Below, piece by piece: positions 45,251 to 56,450 of a stretch of 64,000 nt of DNA (position 1 is its first letter; every line of letters starts with the position of its first letter). Location of the stretch: contig JALQPE010002716.1 of the NCBI GenBank assembly GCA_030407315.1, positions 1-64,000 of the forward strand. The letters are read 5' to 3'. The stretch is from Asparagopsis taxiformis (lineage: Eukaryota; Rhodophyta; Florideophyceae; Bonnemaisoniales; Bonnemaisoniaceae). The notes under the pieces are model-generated. The model was not told the origin of the DNA and made no database searches. It saw only the letters and a program-made list of their open reading frames with translations. Both the position numbers and the translations under genes were made by a program.

Positions 45251-46640
45251 CTAGTGCCTACAATTGATGTTCAGGACGATAGAATGAGGTGGAAATGCCA
45301 TTCCAGCCGCATGTTCAGGCATCTGGCTACGAAATGTCGGGCAGAATGGAGTATCTCTCTCGGTGGTCTTCATAGAAGTGTGTAGGGATAACCAAGTGTG
45401 ATCTAAAAGGATGTCAGAATTTTTATGTAGCAAGGACAACGATGCCTGAAGGAATGTTTCAGTTCTATCATTAGACTAGACTACTCATTAAATCGAACTA
45501 TCGTATCTAAAATCTTACTATCTCTACAACCAGGACTATTGTGCAAGCAAATCGAGTTCCTCGCTGTTTCAAAACTACATGTGATGTTCAGACAGGAGGG
45601 AAATAAACACCATTACAGATGATTTGCAACAGGTTAGCAATCGGATATAGAAAAGTATTGTAAAGGATGAGAAGAACATGAGTATGAATGGAATGAACAA
45701 ACTTACCATCATTGAACTATTTTTGCGTGCAAAGGTATTGGTTGTAGGTTGGAATGACGAAAGCTTGCAAGCTTTCGTCATTCCAACCTATAACCAATAC
45801 CTATGCCAGAATCATTTGCAATCAATAGACTAGAATAGGATCAGCGAAGAACGATATTTATGGTTAGTGCACTATCTTTCATGGAAAGCATGTGGAAAGA
45901 AATGAGAGAGGGGAAAGATACCTACTCGACAACGTACCAGCCTTACCTGTCATCTTCATGATAACCGGATGATGAAATGGTCCTATACGTCGCGCATCAA
46001 CAGCCTTAAATAGACAGCTCATCCACTCATAATGACCTCGTCGTAACTGGAAGGCAGATGATTTGGCAGACGATGATGTGGCAGATGATTTGGCAGCGGA
46101 TGATCTGTCAAATTTTCTGGACGTGATAAATTAGCAGAAATAGAAATCATGCCCCTACGCAATGTCAAACCAACCTAAAAGTCTTGGTATTGATGTTTAG
46201 CTGCATACTGAAGGAGAAACATCGAATAAATGCTGTAAATTAGAGTAGTAGACAATCCGAAAGAGAATTGCAACCGTGTTCTCATCTATATATAGTTTAT
46301 TACCATAACAAGATTACTATTGAGGCCTATTATACCATGTACTGAAGCTAAATTGTAAATGATTCGTGTATTTCATTCAGAAAAGGAAGCAGGAATCGTT
46401 GGAGGCATTAAAGATCGCTGAAGAACCCAACATGGGAAATCAAGTCACCTGTTCCTTGAGTTAGGTAGGACACTATTCAGTGTGAAGTTTTCGATAAGAT
46501 GTAACGGTAAGAAAATATAGGTACTATAAACTATTACAGTGGCCTGGTTAAAAAGAGACGGATACCATCTCATTAGTTGCCTACTAGTTGACATTAATCT
46601 ACAATTTGTGCAAAGTTCTCTCGAATCCAAAGAGAAGAGA
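45250..46640. other. E2 leader region, no gene recognised apart from one long palindrome
   Basis: A/T-rich. Contains the 68-bp palindrome listed separately and GATGATTTGGCAGA-type short repeats near 46,050-46,100. Probably the promoter side of the E2 transposase gene. Confidence 0.5.
45734..45801. repeat. 68-bp palindrome with one mismatch
   Basis: Arms begin GGTATTGG and meet at AAGCTTGCAAGCTT with no spacer. The only unpaired position is 45,744/45,791. Could extrude as a long hairpin; may be a fold-back end or a dimer site. Confidence 0.93.
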
Positions 46641-49600
46641 TGAAACGAACAGCTGTTCGGAAGAAAGGTACACCTCGAAGAACCCGGAGAAGGTTTGAAT
46701 CATTGCCAATCCCATACGAAAGTGGGACAAGGCACGAAAATGGGGAAACCCCGCTAGTTTCGAACGAAACATTCGAGGTTCACGCCGATATACCGGACGA
46801 AAACGTCGGAAAAGCATCTGCTGAAGACGAGAATATTTCTAGTGGCAATGGAGAAGAGCACATTGCATTTTTTGAGGCTGGAAAAGTTACGAGAGAAGAA
46901 GAAACTATAGGCTCTGAGGAAAGCTCGGCCGAGAGCTGTGATGACCACGACGGAGAAGAGGCAGCGGAAGATGACCGCAGACTTGTGGATAAACTGCTGA
47001 CCTGGCCAGTATTCTCTGCAATAATATTGCTTAGTGGAACGCTACGGATGAAACGCAAGGACTATGAAGGTATGCGTGAGATGTCTAATTTCAAGCGGGA
47101 CATTTCGGATCAAGCACCTAGCGACTCGTACATGAGGAAAGTCATTTTACCGTTCATTCTGAAAACATGTTTCCCACAAAGCATGGATACAACGTGTGAA
47201 ATAGATGTAACAAAAAGCGGCTCTAGGCTTGGAAAGATGTCTCCAGGACTGTCTAGTAGCCGTAGAGCTCATTGTACTACATCGGTACGAGTCGTGCTAC
47301 CGAGCACATGGGCGGAAAGGGATATACAGACCGGACCCATTCTGGACTGCATAAAGTCTAGTAAAAGGGATAGTAGTGATGAAAGAGAAGATGAAGCATA
47401 TCAAATTGCTTCAGAAAGTATTGAAAACTCTTTCATTGTCAAATGCCGTTCAGCTGTTCTGAATGACCCATTCCATCGCATTTCGGTAAGTGCATCAGAT
47501 CATGACGGTCACAAGATGCACAGAAAGGTATACGCCCGACATGGAGACGAGTTGAGGATCATATGTATGCCGACGACAAATCAAGAGGCCCTGGTGGCTA
47601 AGCTGGGAGGAGCCAGAACGAAACAGGGAAAGAACATCGAAACTGGAAAGAATTCTAGGAGCAGAAGAAGTTTTACAGCAAGGAGTGACTGGAGAATTGA
47701 AGCTATCATCATTGCAAGTTATCTTGCAACCGGAGAAGAACAACAAGAATCAAATATGGAAGATGTGATAGACCCGCAAATCGATGCAATGGAAGAAACT
47801 GAGAAAAGAAATGCGAGGCGTGTCGTCTCCACCACAACGCTCGACGGAGAACATTGCAACAATGATATTCGGGCAGGTGACGCTATCACTCTGTTTCGGC
47901 CAAAAAGTAAGTCTGATGGGAGCACATTTGAAGAGTTACTACTCGTGAACAGACATCTGAAAAAGGGACGCTCTGAACATGCGACTTTTCTCATTTGCTC
48001 CACAAGGGGAGCAACTGGGCAGCTACATCGCGAACAAATTCGGGTGAAAGACGTCCAGCTCATAGGAGCTCCAGACAAGAGGTCTAGATGGCACCCCGGC
48101 TCTAAACGTATGGATGCCTGCAGTGAGGGGAATCTTTCAGATGGCAGGAAATATATCGTATACCGATTTCTGCTATATGCTGATGACTTCCAGCCGTTCA
48201 CAAGCCGGAAAGGAAGTTTTGGTGGCTGCTATATGCTTCCATTAGGCATACAGCCAAGCAAGAGAGAAAGCTTCCACGCAGTCCGCGTTCTTGGATTCGT
48301 TCCCCCGGGAGTTTCAACAAATGTTGTAATTGAGAGAGTTGTACCCGACATTGTGAAGGGAAGTACAGACGGTTTTCCAGCGAAAGATGCAAATGGAGAA
48401 GATGTGGTCATATTCCTGGATCCTGTTGGATTTATCGGAGATTACCCAGCTGTTTCGCATACTCTGGATGTCCGTGGTCACACCAGTAATACACCATGCC
48501 ATAGCTGCATTTTCGAAAAGCAAGATATGAGCAGCAGTGGAGGTTCACGAAATGCATACACAGCATTGCTAAACAGTCAGATGAGTACGCATGCCCGAGG
48601 AATGCACCGAAACAAGCTTGTGAGGGAAGTCGCATCGCAAGATCAGCTCAAAGTTCTTGGACTAAGCCTAGATCCGATTGAGAATAAGGCACTCCATAAT
48701 TTGAGTGAATCCCTTAATCGTGTGCGGAGAGGAGTTCCTACAAACGAAGAAGGAGTTCCAGTTGTTCCTTGTCAATTCGATCCATATCGCTCTGCTGTAG
48801 TTGCCCCAGACCATCTGCTCTCCGGACTGGCTCAAGATGTGATGAATGCCACAATCACCGCAGCAACACCTGTACTTCGAAATGTTGCGGAAACAGTTCT
48901 ACTGAATACCCTCCGAATGTTCTGTTTGAGTAGTCAGAGTCAGGTATTCGGGCAGAACTACCTATTATCGATGAACATGAGCGATATATTCGCTGTTCTC
49001 GTTGTAGCTCCCCAAGCATTTTATTCGGCATTTCGTATCGTCATCGGGAACTCTTGGGACGGGTATGAAAAACTTGAACGTATTCTTCGTTTGCTGAAAA
49101 AGTTTCAAATGGTTGTTGCCAGCATTCGATTCATCCCAACATGGTGGATAGATGGACTTGAGTCAACCAGGAGGTTCGAGGCCGAGAATGGCGGACGTCA
49201 TGACCACATTCTAGCTCTTGTTTCAGACTATATGAAAGAACTGCATGAGGTATGCAAGAAGGATCCTATTGCAATGAAACATCTGGACAAACCGAACATG
49301 CATCGGTTGATAGAATTTTGCGTACATACATTACCAGCTTTTGGAGCTGCGAAACATGTGGAAGAGCTTTTATTCGAGAGAATGCACCAGCCTCTTAAAA
49401 GAGGGGTTCGAAACTCGAACCATAAGAATGAACATCTGTCATCAATGGAGCTCATCATGGCCGATGACTGGCTCGCACGAATAGCCATCACGCTGGGTGC
49501 GGTAGGTCACAATACAAAACAATGGACGTCTGCCGATTGCAGACGCGTGTATTTTGCACTAGGAAAAGGAATTTCGGAGAGTCCACATGCGACAGAAGAG

Positions 49601-50341
49601 GCAGCAAAAAGATGCTTCTTAAGTCCTGTATTCCATCTCATATCAGAGAGGAGCAGTACTATGGTGAGCACCCACTGTCCAATCACGCGGTGGCGAGGGG
49701 AATCTGTTGAAGACGCGAAAAATGTTCCGGCAGAAGAAACCGTCATGATGGCAAGGATACGTAAAGCTTCTGAAACTTTTCTCAGAACCAGACAGGTAAA
49801 CGGGTCTCAACATGGTGAACGACTATGGTGGCTCACTGCTGCACAAAGAGTGCGCACTAGTCATGAGGGATCTGAGAGCGAATCGAGGTTAGGGCGTGCT
49901 GAACCTGGAAGCATCATTCAAGCAGTGTGCAAAGATGGATGGTATGATGCTGGTATAGTAGTACCCGCCCATAGCAGGACGAGCATGGAGGAATTCACAT
50001 GTTCCAGACGTGTCCTTTTCGTCACATTGTCCTTTTTTATTGTGGTAGGGCAAGGAGAGGAGAAGAAGGCAAAGAAATGGAAGCAGAAAACTCCATATGC
50101 TGTCTGCATTCCCTTGACATGCACTGGAGACGGTATGTACCGGAAAGGTGGGAATGATACTATAGTTCACGTTGAAATGAACGACGGGGTCCGAGAAGTT
50201 TTGCACGTACATAACTGCGAGTCAGGAGTTTGTTCATACGATAGACAAAGTGGCATTGTAGAGCACAATAGTGATATTCTTTCTGGTGGTGAAGTGAGCG
50301 TCTTAACTAGAGAAGATGGATACCCACCACGTTCAGCATAG
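46640..50341 (+). CDS. E2 transposase, Tnp2/Plavaka-related DDE type
   Basis: 1,233 aa, intact, single exon, ATG at 46,640. N-terminal 100 residues are basic then acidic. A central region includes DAITLFRPKSKSDG...RGATGQLH, possibly a small beta domain. The core shows LLYADDFQPF followed by GSFGGCYMLPLGIQPSKRESF. Then come VVIFLDPVGFIGDYPAVSH and LDVRGHTSNTPCHSCIF, the D...P.R...GD.PA...GH...C..C layout of Tnp2/Plavaka-like transposases. Next is APDHLLSGLAQDVMNAT and, late, AKHVEELLFERMHQPLKRG, the likely region of the last acidic residue. Candidate catalytic acids are thus Asp in ADDF, Asp in GDYPA and Glu in FERMH; this assignment is inference. No frameshift, unlike E1. It sits first in E2, with CAGTA-rich sequence before it and array 1 after it. 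Confidence 0.72.
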   Translation: MKRTAVRKKGTPRRTRRRFESLPIPYESGTRHENGETPLVSNETFEVHADIPDENVGKASAEDENISSGNGEEHIAFFEAGKVTREEETIGSEESSAESCDDHDGEEAAEDDRRLVDKLLTWPVFSAIILLSGTLRMKRKDYEGMREMSNFKRDISDQAPSDSYMRKVILPFILKTCFPQSMDTTCEIDVTKSGSRLGKMSPGLSSSRRAHCTTSVRVVLPSTWAERDIQTGPILDCIKSSKRDSSDEREDEAYQIASESIENSFIVKCRSAVLNDPFHRISVSASDHDGHKMHRKVYARHGDELRIICMPTTNQEALVAKLGGARTKQGKNIETGKNSRSRRSFTARSDWRIEAIIIASYLATGEEQQESNMEDVIDPQIDAMEETEKRNARRVVSTTTLDGEHCNNDIRAGDAITLFRPKSKSDGSTFEELLLVNRHLKKGRSEHATFLICSTRGATGQLHREQIRVKDVQLIGAPDKRSRWHPGSKRMDACSEGNLSDGRKYIVYRFLLYADDFQPFTSRKGSFGGCYMLPLGIQPSKRESFHAVRVLGFVPPGVSTNVVIERVVPDIVKGSTDGFPAKDANGEDVVIFLDPVGFIGDYPAVSHTLDVRGHTSNTPCHSCIFEKQDMSSSGGSRNAYTALLNSQMSTHARGMHRNKLVREVASQDQLKVLGLSLDPIENKALHNLSESLNRVRRGVPTNEEGVPVVPCQFDPYRSAVVAPDHLLSGLAQDVMNATITAATPVLRNVAETVLLNTLRMFCLSSQSQVFGQNYLLSMNMSDIFAVLVVAPQAFYSAFRIVIGNSWDGYEKLERILRLLKKFQMVVASIRFIPTWWIDGLESTRRFEAENGGRHDHILALVSDYMKELHEVCKKDPIAMKHLDKPNMHRLIEFCVHTLPAFGAAKHVEELLFERMHQPLKRGVRNSNHKNEHLSSMELIMADDWLARIAITLGAVGHNTKQWTSADCRRVYFALGKGISESPHATEEAAKRCFLSPVFHLISERSSTMVSTHCPITRWRGESVEDAKNVPAEETVMMARIRKASETFLRTRQVNGSQHGERLWWLTAAQRVRTSHEGSESESRLGRAEPGSIIQAVCKDGWYDAGIVVPAHSRTSMEEFTCSRRVLFVTLSFFIVVGQGEEKKAKKWKQKTPYAVCIPLTCTGDGMYRKGGNDTIVHVEMNDGVREVLHVHNCESGVCSYDRQSGIVEHNSDILSGGEVSVLTREDGYPPRSA

Positions 50342-50602
50342 AGTGTTCCAGCACAGTGTTTAATACATCAGTAAACTTTCGTAATTCATTTAGCAGCAGT
50401 CCTGATCAAGTCTTCCAACAAATGCTATACAAAATTTGTACATGTCGTTTGAAGAATAGTGTGGGATTTTGTTCCATGCGCACAAATAAAGTGTGTTTTG
50501 CGAAGAGCGTACGCACTTACGTACGTATGATGCCATTGGTACTAGAGATGGAGCCGCGAGTTGCAGGACTCCTAGTTCCACAAAGTTGAGTTCGCATAAT
50601 CC

Positions 50603-51627
50603 AATGGAGAGCTGGCACCTGGCCAATGAAGTGGAAAATAATACCCGGTATAATTTTCTGGCTCCAGTGACAAGTGGAGTATTGTGACTGATGGCTGTCT
50701 GCTGGCCAATGGGGAGCCGGCACCTGGCCAATGCAGTGGAAAATAATACCCGGTATAATTTTCTGGCTCCAGTGACAAGTGGAGTATTGTGACTGATTGC
50801 TGTCTGCTGCCAATGGGGAGCCGGCACCTGGCCAATGCAGTGGAAAATAATACCCGGTATAGTTTTCTGGCTCCAGTGACAAGTGGAGTATTGTGACTGA
50901 TTGCTGTCTGCTGCCAATGGGGAGCCGGCACCTGGCCAATGCAGTGGAAAATAATACCCGGTATAGTTTTCTGGCTCCAGTGACAAGTGGAGTATTGTGA
51001 CTGATTGCTGTCTGCTGCCAATGGGGAGCCGGCACCTGGCCAATGCAGTGGAAAATAATACCCGGTATAGTTTTCTGGCTCCAGTGACAAGTGGAGTATT
51101 GTGACTGATGGCTGTCTGCTGCCAATGGGGAGCCGGCACCTGGCCAATGCAGTGGAAAATAATACCCGGTATAGTTTTCTGGCTCCAGTGACAAGTGGAG
51201 TATTGTGACTGATTGCTGTCTGCTGCCAATGGGGAGCCGGCACCTGGCCAATGCAGTGGAAAATAATACCCGGTATAGTTTTCTGGCTCCAGTGACAAGT
51301 GGAGTATTGTGACTGATGGCTGTCTGCTGGCCAATGGGGAGCCGGCACCTGGCCAATGCAGTGGAAAATAATACCCGGTATAGTTTTCTGGCTCCAGTGA
51401 CAAGTGGAGTATTGTGACTGATTGCTGTCTGCTGCCAATGGGGAGCCGGCACCTGGCCAATGCAGTGGAAAATAATACCCGGTATAGTTTTCTGGCTCCA
51501 GTGACAAGTGGAGTATTGTGACTGATTGCTGTCTGCTGCCAATGGGGAGCCGGCACCTGGCCAATGCAGTGGAAAATAATACCCGGTATAGTTTTCTGGC
51601 TCCAGTGACAAGTGGAGTACTATGATT
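50603..51627. repeat. Palindromic array 1 of E2: ten 104-105 bp units
   Basis: The word CACCTGGCCAATG starts each unit at 50,616, 50,721, 50,825, 50,929, 51,033, 51,137, 51,241, 51,346, 51,450 and 51,554. Each unit contains AAAATAATACCCGGTATAG (TATAA in the first two) and two CCAAT words. It lies between the transposase gene and gene D, ending about 255 bp before the gene D start. Long minus-strand frames here are by-products of repeats that lack stops. Confidence 0.95.
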
Positions 51628-51881
51628 CATGGCAATGGGATGGTTTTGGGAACGAAGGAATTGTGTGTGGGAAGTCCTTCGTCGAGGAATGACAGATGGC
51701 CGAATACAATTGGAGCGCGTGGAAGGTGAATCAATAACTGATATTTCACGTTTAAACGTGTAGGGAGATCGTTTCCCGCCAAATACCACCTTGAAAGAGG
51801 AATATCTCTTGATCGTGTAGTCGGAGAGAAAAGGTGTCTTTGTCATCCTGAACGGCTTCTCTACGCGTCCAAATCTTTGCA

Positions 51882-54800
51882 ATGGCCGGAAGCGACACTG
51901 AGCGCGCTGCGGAACCAAAGGATACCGTCGAAAGCGTTGCAGAGAGACTTGCAACGACGGTAGGCGGTGATAAAACACCCTCCGGAGGTTCTGGTGATGG
52001 AGGGACTCCGTCTGCAGCGGGAAGGGAGACGGCAGATAGCCAGACACCCATTCAGGGAGCAGACGCTGCCATGATAGAGGCAGCAAAAACCCTTGGTGAT
52101 ATATCACCATCTGGGAAAAACACTCTACGCTTTCCATCTACTCCTGGGACGGTGAAATCGAAAAACAGGGAGAGGTCTAACGTCCGTGAAGGCGAGGGGA
52201 GTCCTGCTGGCATGGAAGCATCAGAAGAGTCTGTGATGGGGATTGACATCAACATTGTCGAATGCAGGACTGAACCTAAAATGATCAATCCGCTAGATGT
52301 TGCCAAACCGGAATCAACTTCTCGTCTTGTGCAGGAGGCCAGAGTGCGCGATCTGGTCAGCAAAATATCTACCGAGGGGTTTCTGGAAACTGGCACCCGA
52401 ATGACCATCTGTGAAACAATGGGGTCAGACGGACGGAAGAAACTGCAGTGCATTGATGGAGGTCATCGTATCAGCGCTTTGCAGTCGATTGTGGAAAACA
52501 AACCGACAGTTGCTGATCGATGGAGACTGAGGAGCATTAGCGTTGACTTCATCCGACCACCTGGAACCCGTGAAATGTTTCATCCTCTTGAAGTGATGCG
52601 AATATCGCAGAAGCTGAACGAAAAGACTCATGACGTGATAGAAGTTTCTATTGCTGACCACGTCTGTACGGTCATGAAGTTCATGATGATGAAGGGCTTG
52701 ATGAAGGCGAAGGTAAATGTGTGCACAAAAGTTGTAGTCGAGAACAAGGTCATTCCAGGTTGTCAGGAAGGAATCATGATGAAGTACGTTTCGATTGCGC
52801 AGGGCTTCGGAGACGTAAATAACCCGGCGTTCGAACATTGGTCAGCTATCCCAAGTCGATTTGCAACTGAAACTAGTCCGCCAGACTCGAAGAATATGCA
52901 GGGATGCACTGTGGACGTCCTATTCGCTTCTGCGTTTCGAAAAGCTTCGGTGGACACCAAACTTGTCATTCTAGAGCTCACTGCAATGTGGACGATGTGG
53001 AAACGTAGGAAAGGAGATGGTGGTATAAGTCTAAAGACATGCGCGCAAAAGTGGTGCTACAGCATGTGTGAAATATATGACATACTTGAGAAAGCTGTAC
53101 GGAAAGAAAACTCCTGGCATTCCTCACCTCATCCATGTTTCAGGAAGTTACATGAAGTACCGGAGCCAGGTGGACGAACACGAAAAACCATACGATATCG
53201 CATTTTGACTGTCCTCAAAGATTTCTATCCTTCCGACGCACCAACTGGGAGAGGTATACGTGCAGCATTGACGCGGTCTATGATGAAAGAAATCCGTTAT
53301 GTGGTTTTCAACGGCCCAATTCTATCGGATGACTCTCTCGACCATTCCGTCGCGCCTGAAATAGGTGTGCAGGAAAGGCGGACTAGGCGAAAATCCTTGG
53401 AAGGGAATACTGCACCTCAACCACGACAACAATCCGCATCGTATGGTGATACTTCAAATGCTGCCATTGATCGCTCGGACGTGGTACAGAGTCCAAATGT
53501 ACTTACCCAACAGCAGACACAGGGCAGTCTGGAAATATCGGATCGTGTTAACGCTGAGGTCGGTGCTGCAACACAGGTTGGTGAAGAGGCGACAGGGAAA
53601 GCGGCAGATTCCGAAAGCGCAAAGCAGGTTACAACGGACCGCGCAGTGCCTACTGCGCCTACCGAGAACAATTCTTCGAAACCTGGAGATTGTGAAGTTG
53701 GGGATGTGTTGCAGAAGAACGTAGGAACTCCAGAGCTTGAACCAGCTGGTGCAAATCGAGGAAGAAATGACCACGGTGATGAAAATGACCTGCAACAATC
53801 ACCTAGCCCAGTGGCAGCCGGAAGTGCCACGCTCAGACCAGAGCAGGGTGGAAAGTCGCCGGCGAATATGTCAGTTGGTCATCCAAGAACTGGTCGAGAT
53901 GGTGAAGGAGGTCCTGAATCTAGGAAGAGCGATGGGTCTGGAACGAAAGATGTCCGCGAAGAATGTCCCGAACATTCTTCTGGAAGGACAACGGAGGACC
54001 CGATGAAAGGTGTACGAAATCAGGGTGATGGCACTGGAGACGCTATGTTATCTACAGCGGATGTCGGCCTACCTGTTTTACCTGAGCTGGAGGACACGGA
54101 AACACCTGTTACCAGTTCTACGCCTAGGAAGTTGATGACAGCCAAGCACAGCAGTGGTTTCGTGCCCTTAAAGGCAAAGCCGAGGAATACGGAGACGCCG
54201 CCAATGATTCTACGATCCAAACGGAAATTGGTGGATGTCACCCCTCAAGAGGTTATTGACCTGGTGGGAGAGGATACCAGCAGGCCGCGGCAGAAGAAGA
54301 AGCAAAAGATGCGTGAAGACGCAAATTTGCAATCCGGCAAAGACGCTGCAGTCCACGCGGTTCAAGGAGGTCAGTATTCGGACAGGCAACAAAATGATGT
54401 CCCTGACAAAGATGTGGAGGAAGGTATAGAAGCGAAACTGCCTGTTATCATTCATCCCGACAGTCGAATGAAATACTATGTGAATGGGAAACTGGTCGAT
54501 ACGCTTCGAGCCGAGGTCGCTGAAGCAGCAGCGAGTGCCTATTCGGCACAAAATGTTTCCGCTGAGTTTCTCTCGAGGGCTTATTTCCGAGAGAAACGAA
54601 ATGAAATAGACTTGGTTGGGTTTACAATTCTGGACGGAATATTCAAGTCTTCTACTACTGCAGATGCGATCCACGAACTGCTCCTTCATTTTTCTGCGTT
54701 GTTTGAGGAACGTCTCGAGGATGCCAAGAAGAACTCTGAATCCGGTGACACCCGCAGAGATCCGGACTGGACACCGTGGTGCATGGCTATGATGGATGGG

Positions 54801-55406
54801 AAAAACTCTGATGAAGAAGGTGAGAAGGGCAGAGGAATCTTTATAACAAAGCGGAAGAGCTTATGTGATGACCTCGAGGATAACAATAATAATCTCTATC
54901 GGAAGAAGATGATTGTTGAGCTCGGTCTAGGTATTTGTGCGGAATGTTTGGAATTGAGGACTAGTGGGAAGGACCCGATGGCCTTCCCCAGCACTGGAAC
55001 TACTTTAGTGCTGACTGGAGAGCGGACTAAACCTCGTGCTGGACATACAGACTATGAAGTGGGAATCGATGAAGTTAACAGTCCCCCTTCTCCGCCATCC
55101 TACTTCATGATGTCAAGCGGCGCAGATGGATTCGGCCTCGTGCTTGCACCCTACAGTCATGTCTGTTTATCCCATCCCAACAGAGAGTTATACAGAGTTC
55201 CAATGAAGAGGTGTGAAGTACCACCATATTCTGTTCTTGTCTGCCGAGGGGATGTTTATCACCACGAGGAAGGATTTGAGAGCAATAAGGGTCTTCAATA
55301 CAAGTTCCCGATCCGATCTCACATATTCCTCAAAACTGAGCAGCATCAAAGTGAAGAAGGAGAATATGTCGTTGGACATTGGGAGGGCAATTCGAAATTG
55401 AAGTGA
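51882..55406 (+). CDS. Gene D: ParB-like domain fused to 2-oxoglutarate/Fe(II) dioxygenase
   Basis: 1,174 aa, intact, ATG in GCAATGGCC. ParB-like domain about residues 140-330: CIDGGHRISAL (Gly193-Gly194-His195-Arg196), then IRPPGTREMFHPLEVMRIS and THDVIEVSIADHVCTV, both shared with gene E. A long disordered linker (about 490-840) ends in basic clusters and QEVIDLVGEDT, a possible SUMO-interacting motif. C-terminal dioxygenase about 860-1,174: HTD (His1055, Asp1057), YFMMSSGADGFGLVL, PPYSVLVCRGDVYHHEEGF (distal His1127) and PIRSH (Arg1145), the usual HxD...H...R set. The pairing suggests a site-directed oxygenase on DNA or chromatin; substrate unknown. Array 1 lies immediately upstream and array 2 downstream. 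AATAAA at 55,463 is a likely poly(A) signal. Confidence 0.86.
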   Translation: MAGSDTERAAEPKDTVESVAERLATTVGGDKTPSGGSGDGGTPSAAGRETADSQTPIQGADAAMIEAAKTLGDISPSGKNTLRFPSTPGTVKSKNRERSNVREGEGSPAGMEASEESVMGIDINIVECRTEPKMINPLDVAKPESTSRLVQEARVRDLVSKISTEGFLETGTRMTICETMGSDGRKKLQCIDGGHRISALQSIVENKPTVADRWRLRSISVDFIRPPGTREMFHPLEVMRISQKLNEKTHDVIEVSIADHVCTVMKFMMMKGLMKAKVNVCTKVVVENKVIPGCQEGIMMKYVSIAQGFGDVNNPAFEHWSAIPSRFATETSPPDSKNMQGCTVDVLFASAFRKASVDTKLVILELTAMWTMWKRRKGDGGISLKTCAQKWCYSMCEIYDILEKAVRKENSWHSSPHPCFRKLHEVPEPGGRTRKTIRYRILTVLKDFYPSDAPTGRGIRAALTRSMMKEIRYVVFNGPILSDDSLDHSVAPEIGVQERRTRRKSLEGNTAPQPRQQSASYGDTSNAAIDRSDVVQSPNVLTQQQTQGSLEISDRVNAEVGAATQVGEEATGKAADSESAKQVTTDRAVPTAPTENNSSKPGDCEVGDVLQKNVGTPELEPAGANRGRNDHGDENDLQQSPSPVAAGSATLRPEQGGKSPANMSVGHPRTGRDGEGGPESRKSDGSGTKDVREECPEHSSGRTTEDPMKGVRNQGDGTGDAMLSTADVGLPVLPELEDTETPVTSSTPRKLMTAKHSSGFVPLKAKPRNTETPPMILRSKRKLVDVTPQEVIDLVGEDTSRPRQKKKQKMREDANLQSGKDAAVHAVQGGQYSDRQQNDVPDKDVEEGIEAKLPVIIHPDSRMKYYVNGKLVDTLRAEVAEAAASAYSAQNVSAEFLSRAYFREKRNEIDLVGFTILDGIFKSSTTADAIHELLLHFSALFEERLEDAKKNSESGDTRRDPDWTPWCMAMMDGKNSDEEGEKGRGIFITKRKSLCDDLEDNNNNLYRKKMIVELGLGICAECLELRTSGKDPMAFPSTGTTLVLTGERTKPRAGHTDYEVGIDEVNSPPSPPSYFMMSSGADGFGLVLAPYSHVCLSHPNRELYRVPMKRCEVPPYSVLVCRGDVYHHEEGFESNKGLQYKFPIRSHIFLKTEQHQSEEGEYVVGHWEGNSKLK

Positions 55407-55462
55407 TGAAGGGCATCTGTCCAGCCGTGTTGAAGCCTTAGTTGGGTATGAATCCGTAGAGT

Positions 55463-55468
55463 AATAAA
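55463..55468 (+). promoter_or_regulatory. Candidate poly(A) signal of gene D
   Basis: AATAAA 57 bp after the gene D stop codon. Confidence 0.45.
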
Positions 55469-55724
55469 CACAATTCCAATAGAACATGATAAAAGAGATA
55501 CTGCATGGATTCTTTATATAGTCAGATCAACTTCACAAATGTAACAAACACCACATGCAGAAAGCTATTCTCCACAGAAAGCTCTAGCTACAAGAGCTGC
55601 AAATTCTAAACCTCTTCATTAGATGCGAGAAACGATAGCAGATAGTAAAACCTGGTATTATAATACATCGTTTACTATCCCCGGTAAAATTTTCAGTTCC
55701 TGAGAACAGGAGTCTGGCCGGGTA

Positions 55725-56450
55725 TAAAGTTGGGTGGGTGTAGACCAAGTGCACCAACCCCATTGCCTGGGGGTACTCCGGATAACCTCAGCCAATGGCG
55801 TTGGTGCACCTGGCTTTTGGGAGGCCAAAATAATACCCGGTATTATTTTGGGTCGGTATAGACCAAGTGCACTAACCCCATTGGCCGGTGGTAGCCGGAT
55901 ACCCTCGGCCAATGGCGTTGGTGCACCTGGCGTTTGGGAGGCCAAAATAATACCCGGTATTATTTTGGGTCGGTATAGACCAAGTGCACCAACCCCATTG
56001 GCCGAGGTTGTCCAAACTACCACCGGCCAATGGCGTTGGTGCACCTGGCTTTTGGGAGGCCAAAATAATACCCGGTATTATTTTGGGTCGATATAGACCA
56101 AGTGCACCAACCCCATTGGCCGGTGGTAGCCGGATACCCTCGGCCAATGGCGTTGGTGCACCTGGCGTTTGGGAGGCCAAAATAATACCCGGTATTATTT
56201 TGGGTCGGTATAGACCAAGTGCACCAACCCCATTGGCCGGTGGTAGCCGGATACCCTCGGCCAATGGCGTTGGTGCACCTGGCGTTTGGGAGGCCAAAAT
56301 AATACCCGGTATTATTTTGGGTCGGTATAGACCAAGTGCACCAACCCCATTGGCCGAGGTTGTCCAAACTACCACCGGCCAATGGCGTTGGTGCACCTGG
56401 CGTTTGGGAGGCCAAAATAATACCGGGTATTATTCCTAGTTTCTCAAGCC
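55725..56450. repeat. Palindromic array 2 of E2: six 117-118 bp units
   Basis: GAGGCCAAAATAATACCCGG recurs at 55,821, 55,938, 56,056, 56,173, 56,290 and 56,408. Around each centre the flanks pair over about 46 nt per arm (CCAATGGCGTTGGTGCACCT against the complement of a GTGCACCAACCCCATTGG flank). Each unit is therefore a palindrome of about 93 bp. Units alternate between variants (AGCCGGATACC or GTTGTCCAAAC spacers). It lies between genes D and E, about 450 bp before the gene E start. Frames on both strands come from the mostly 117-bp (39 x 3) period. Confidence 0.95.

Noticed and set aside
50390..52137. Frames of 364-521 codons on the minus strand
   Set aside because: Produced by array 1 (104-105 bp units with no stop in minus frames); the peptide cycles through all three phases of one repeat.
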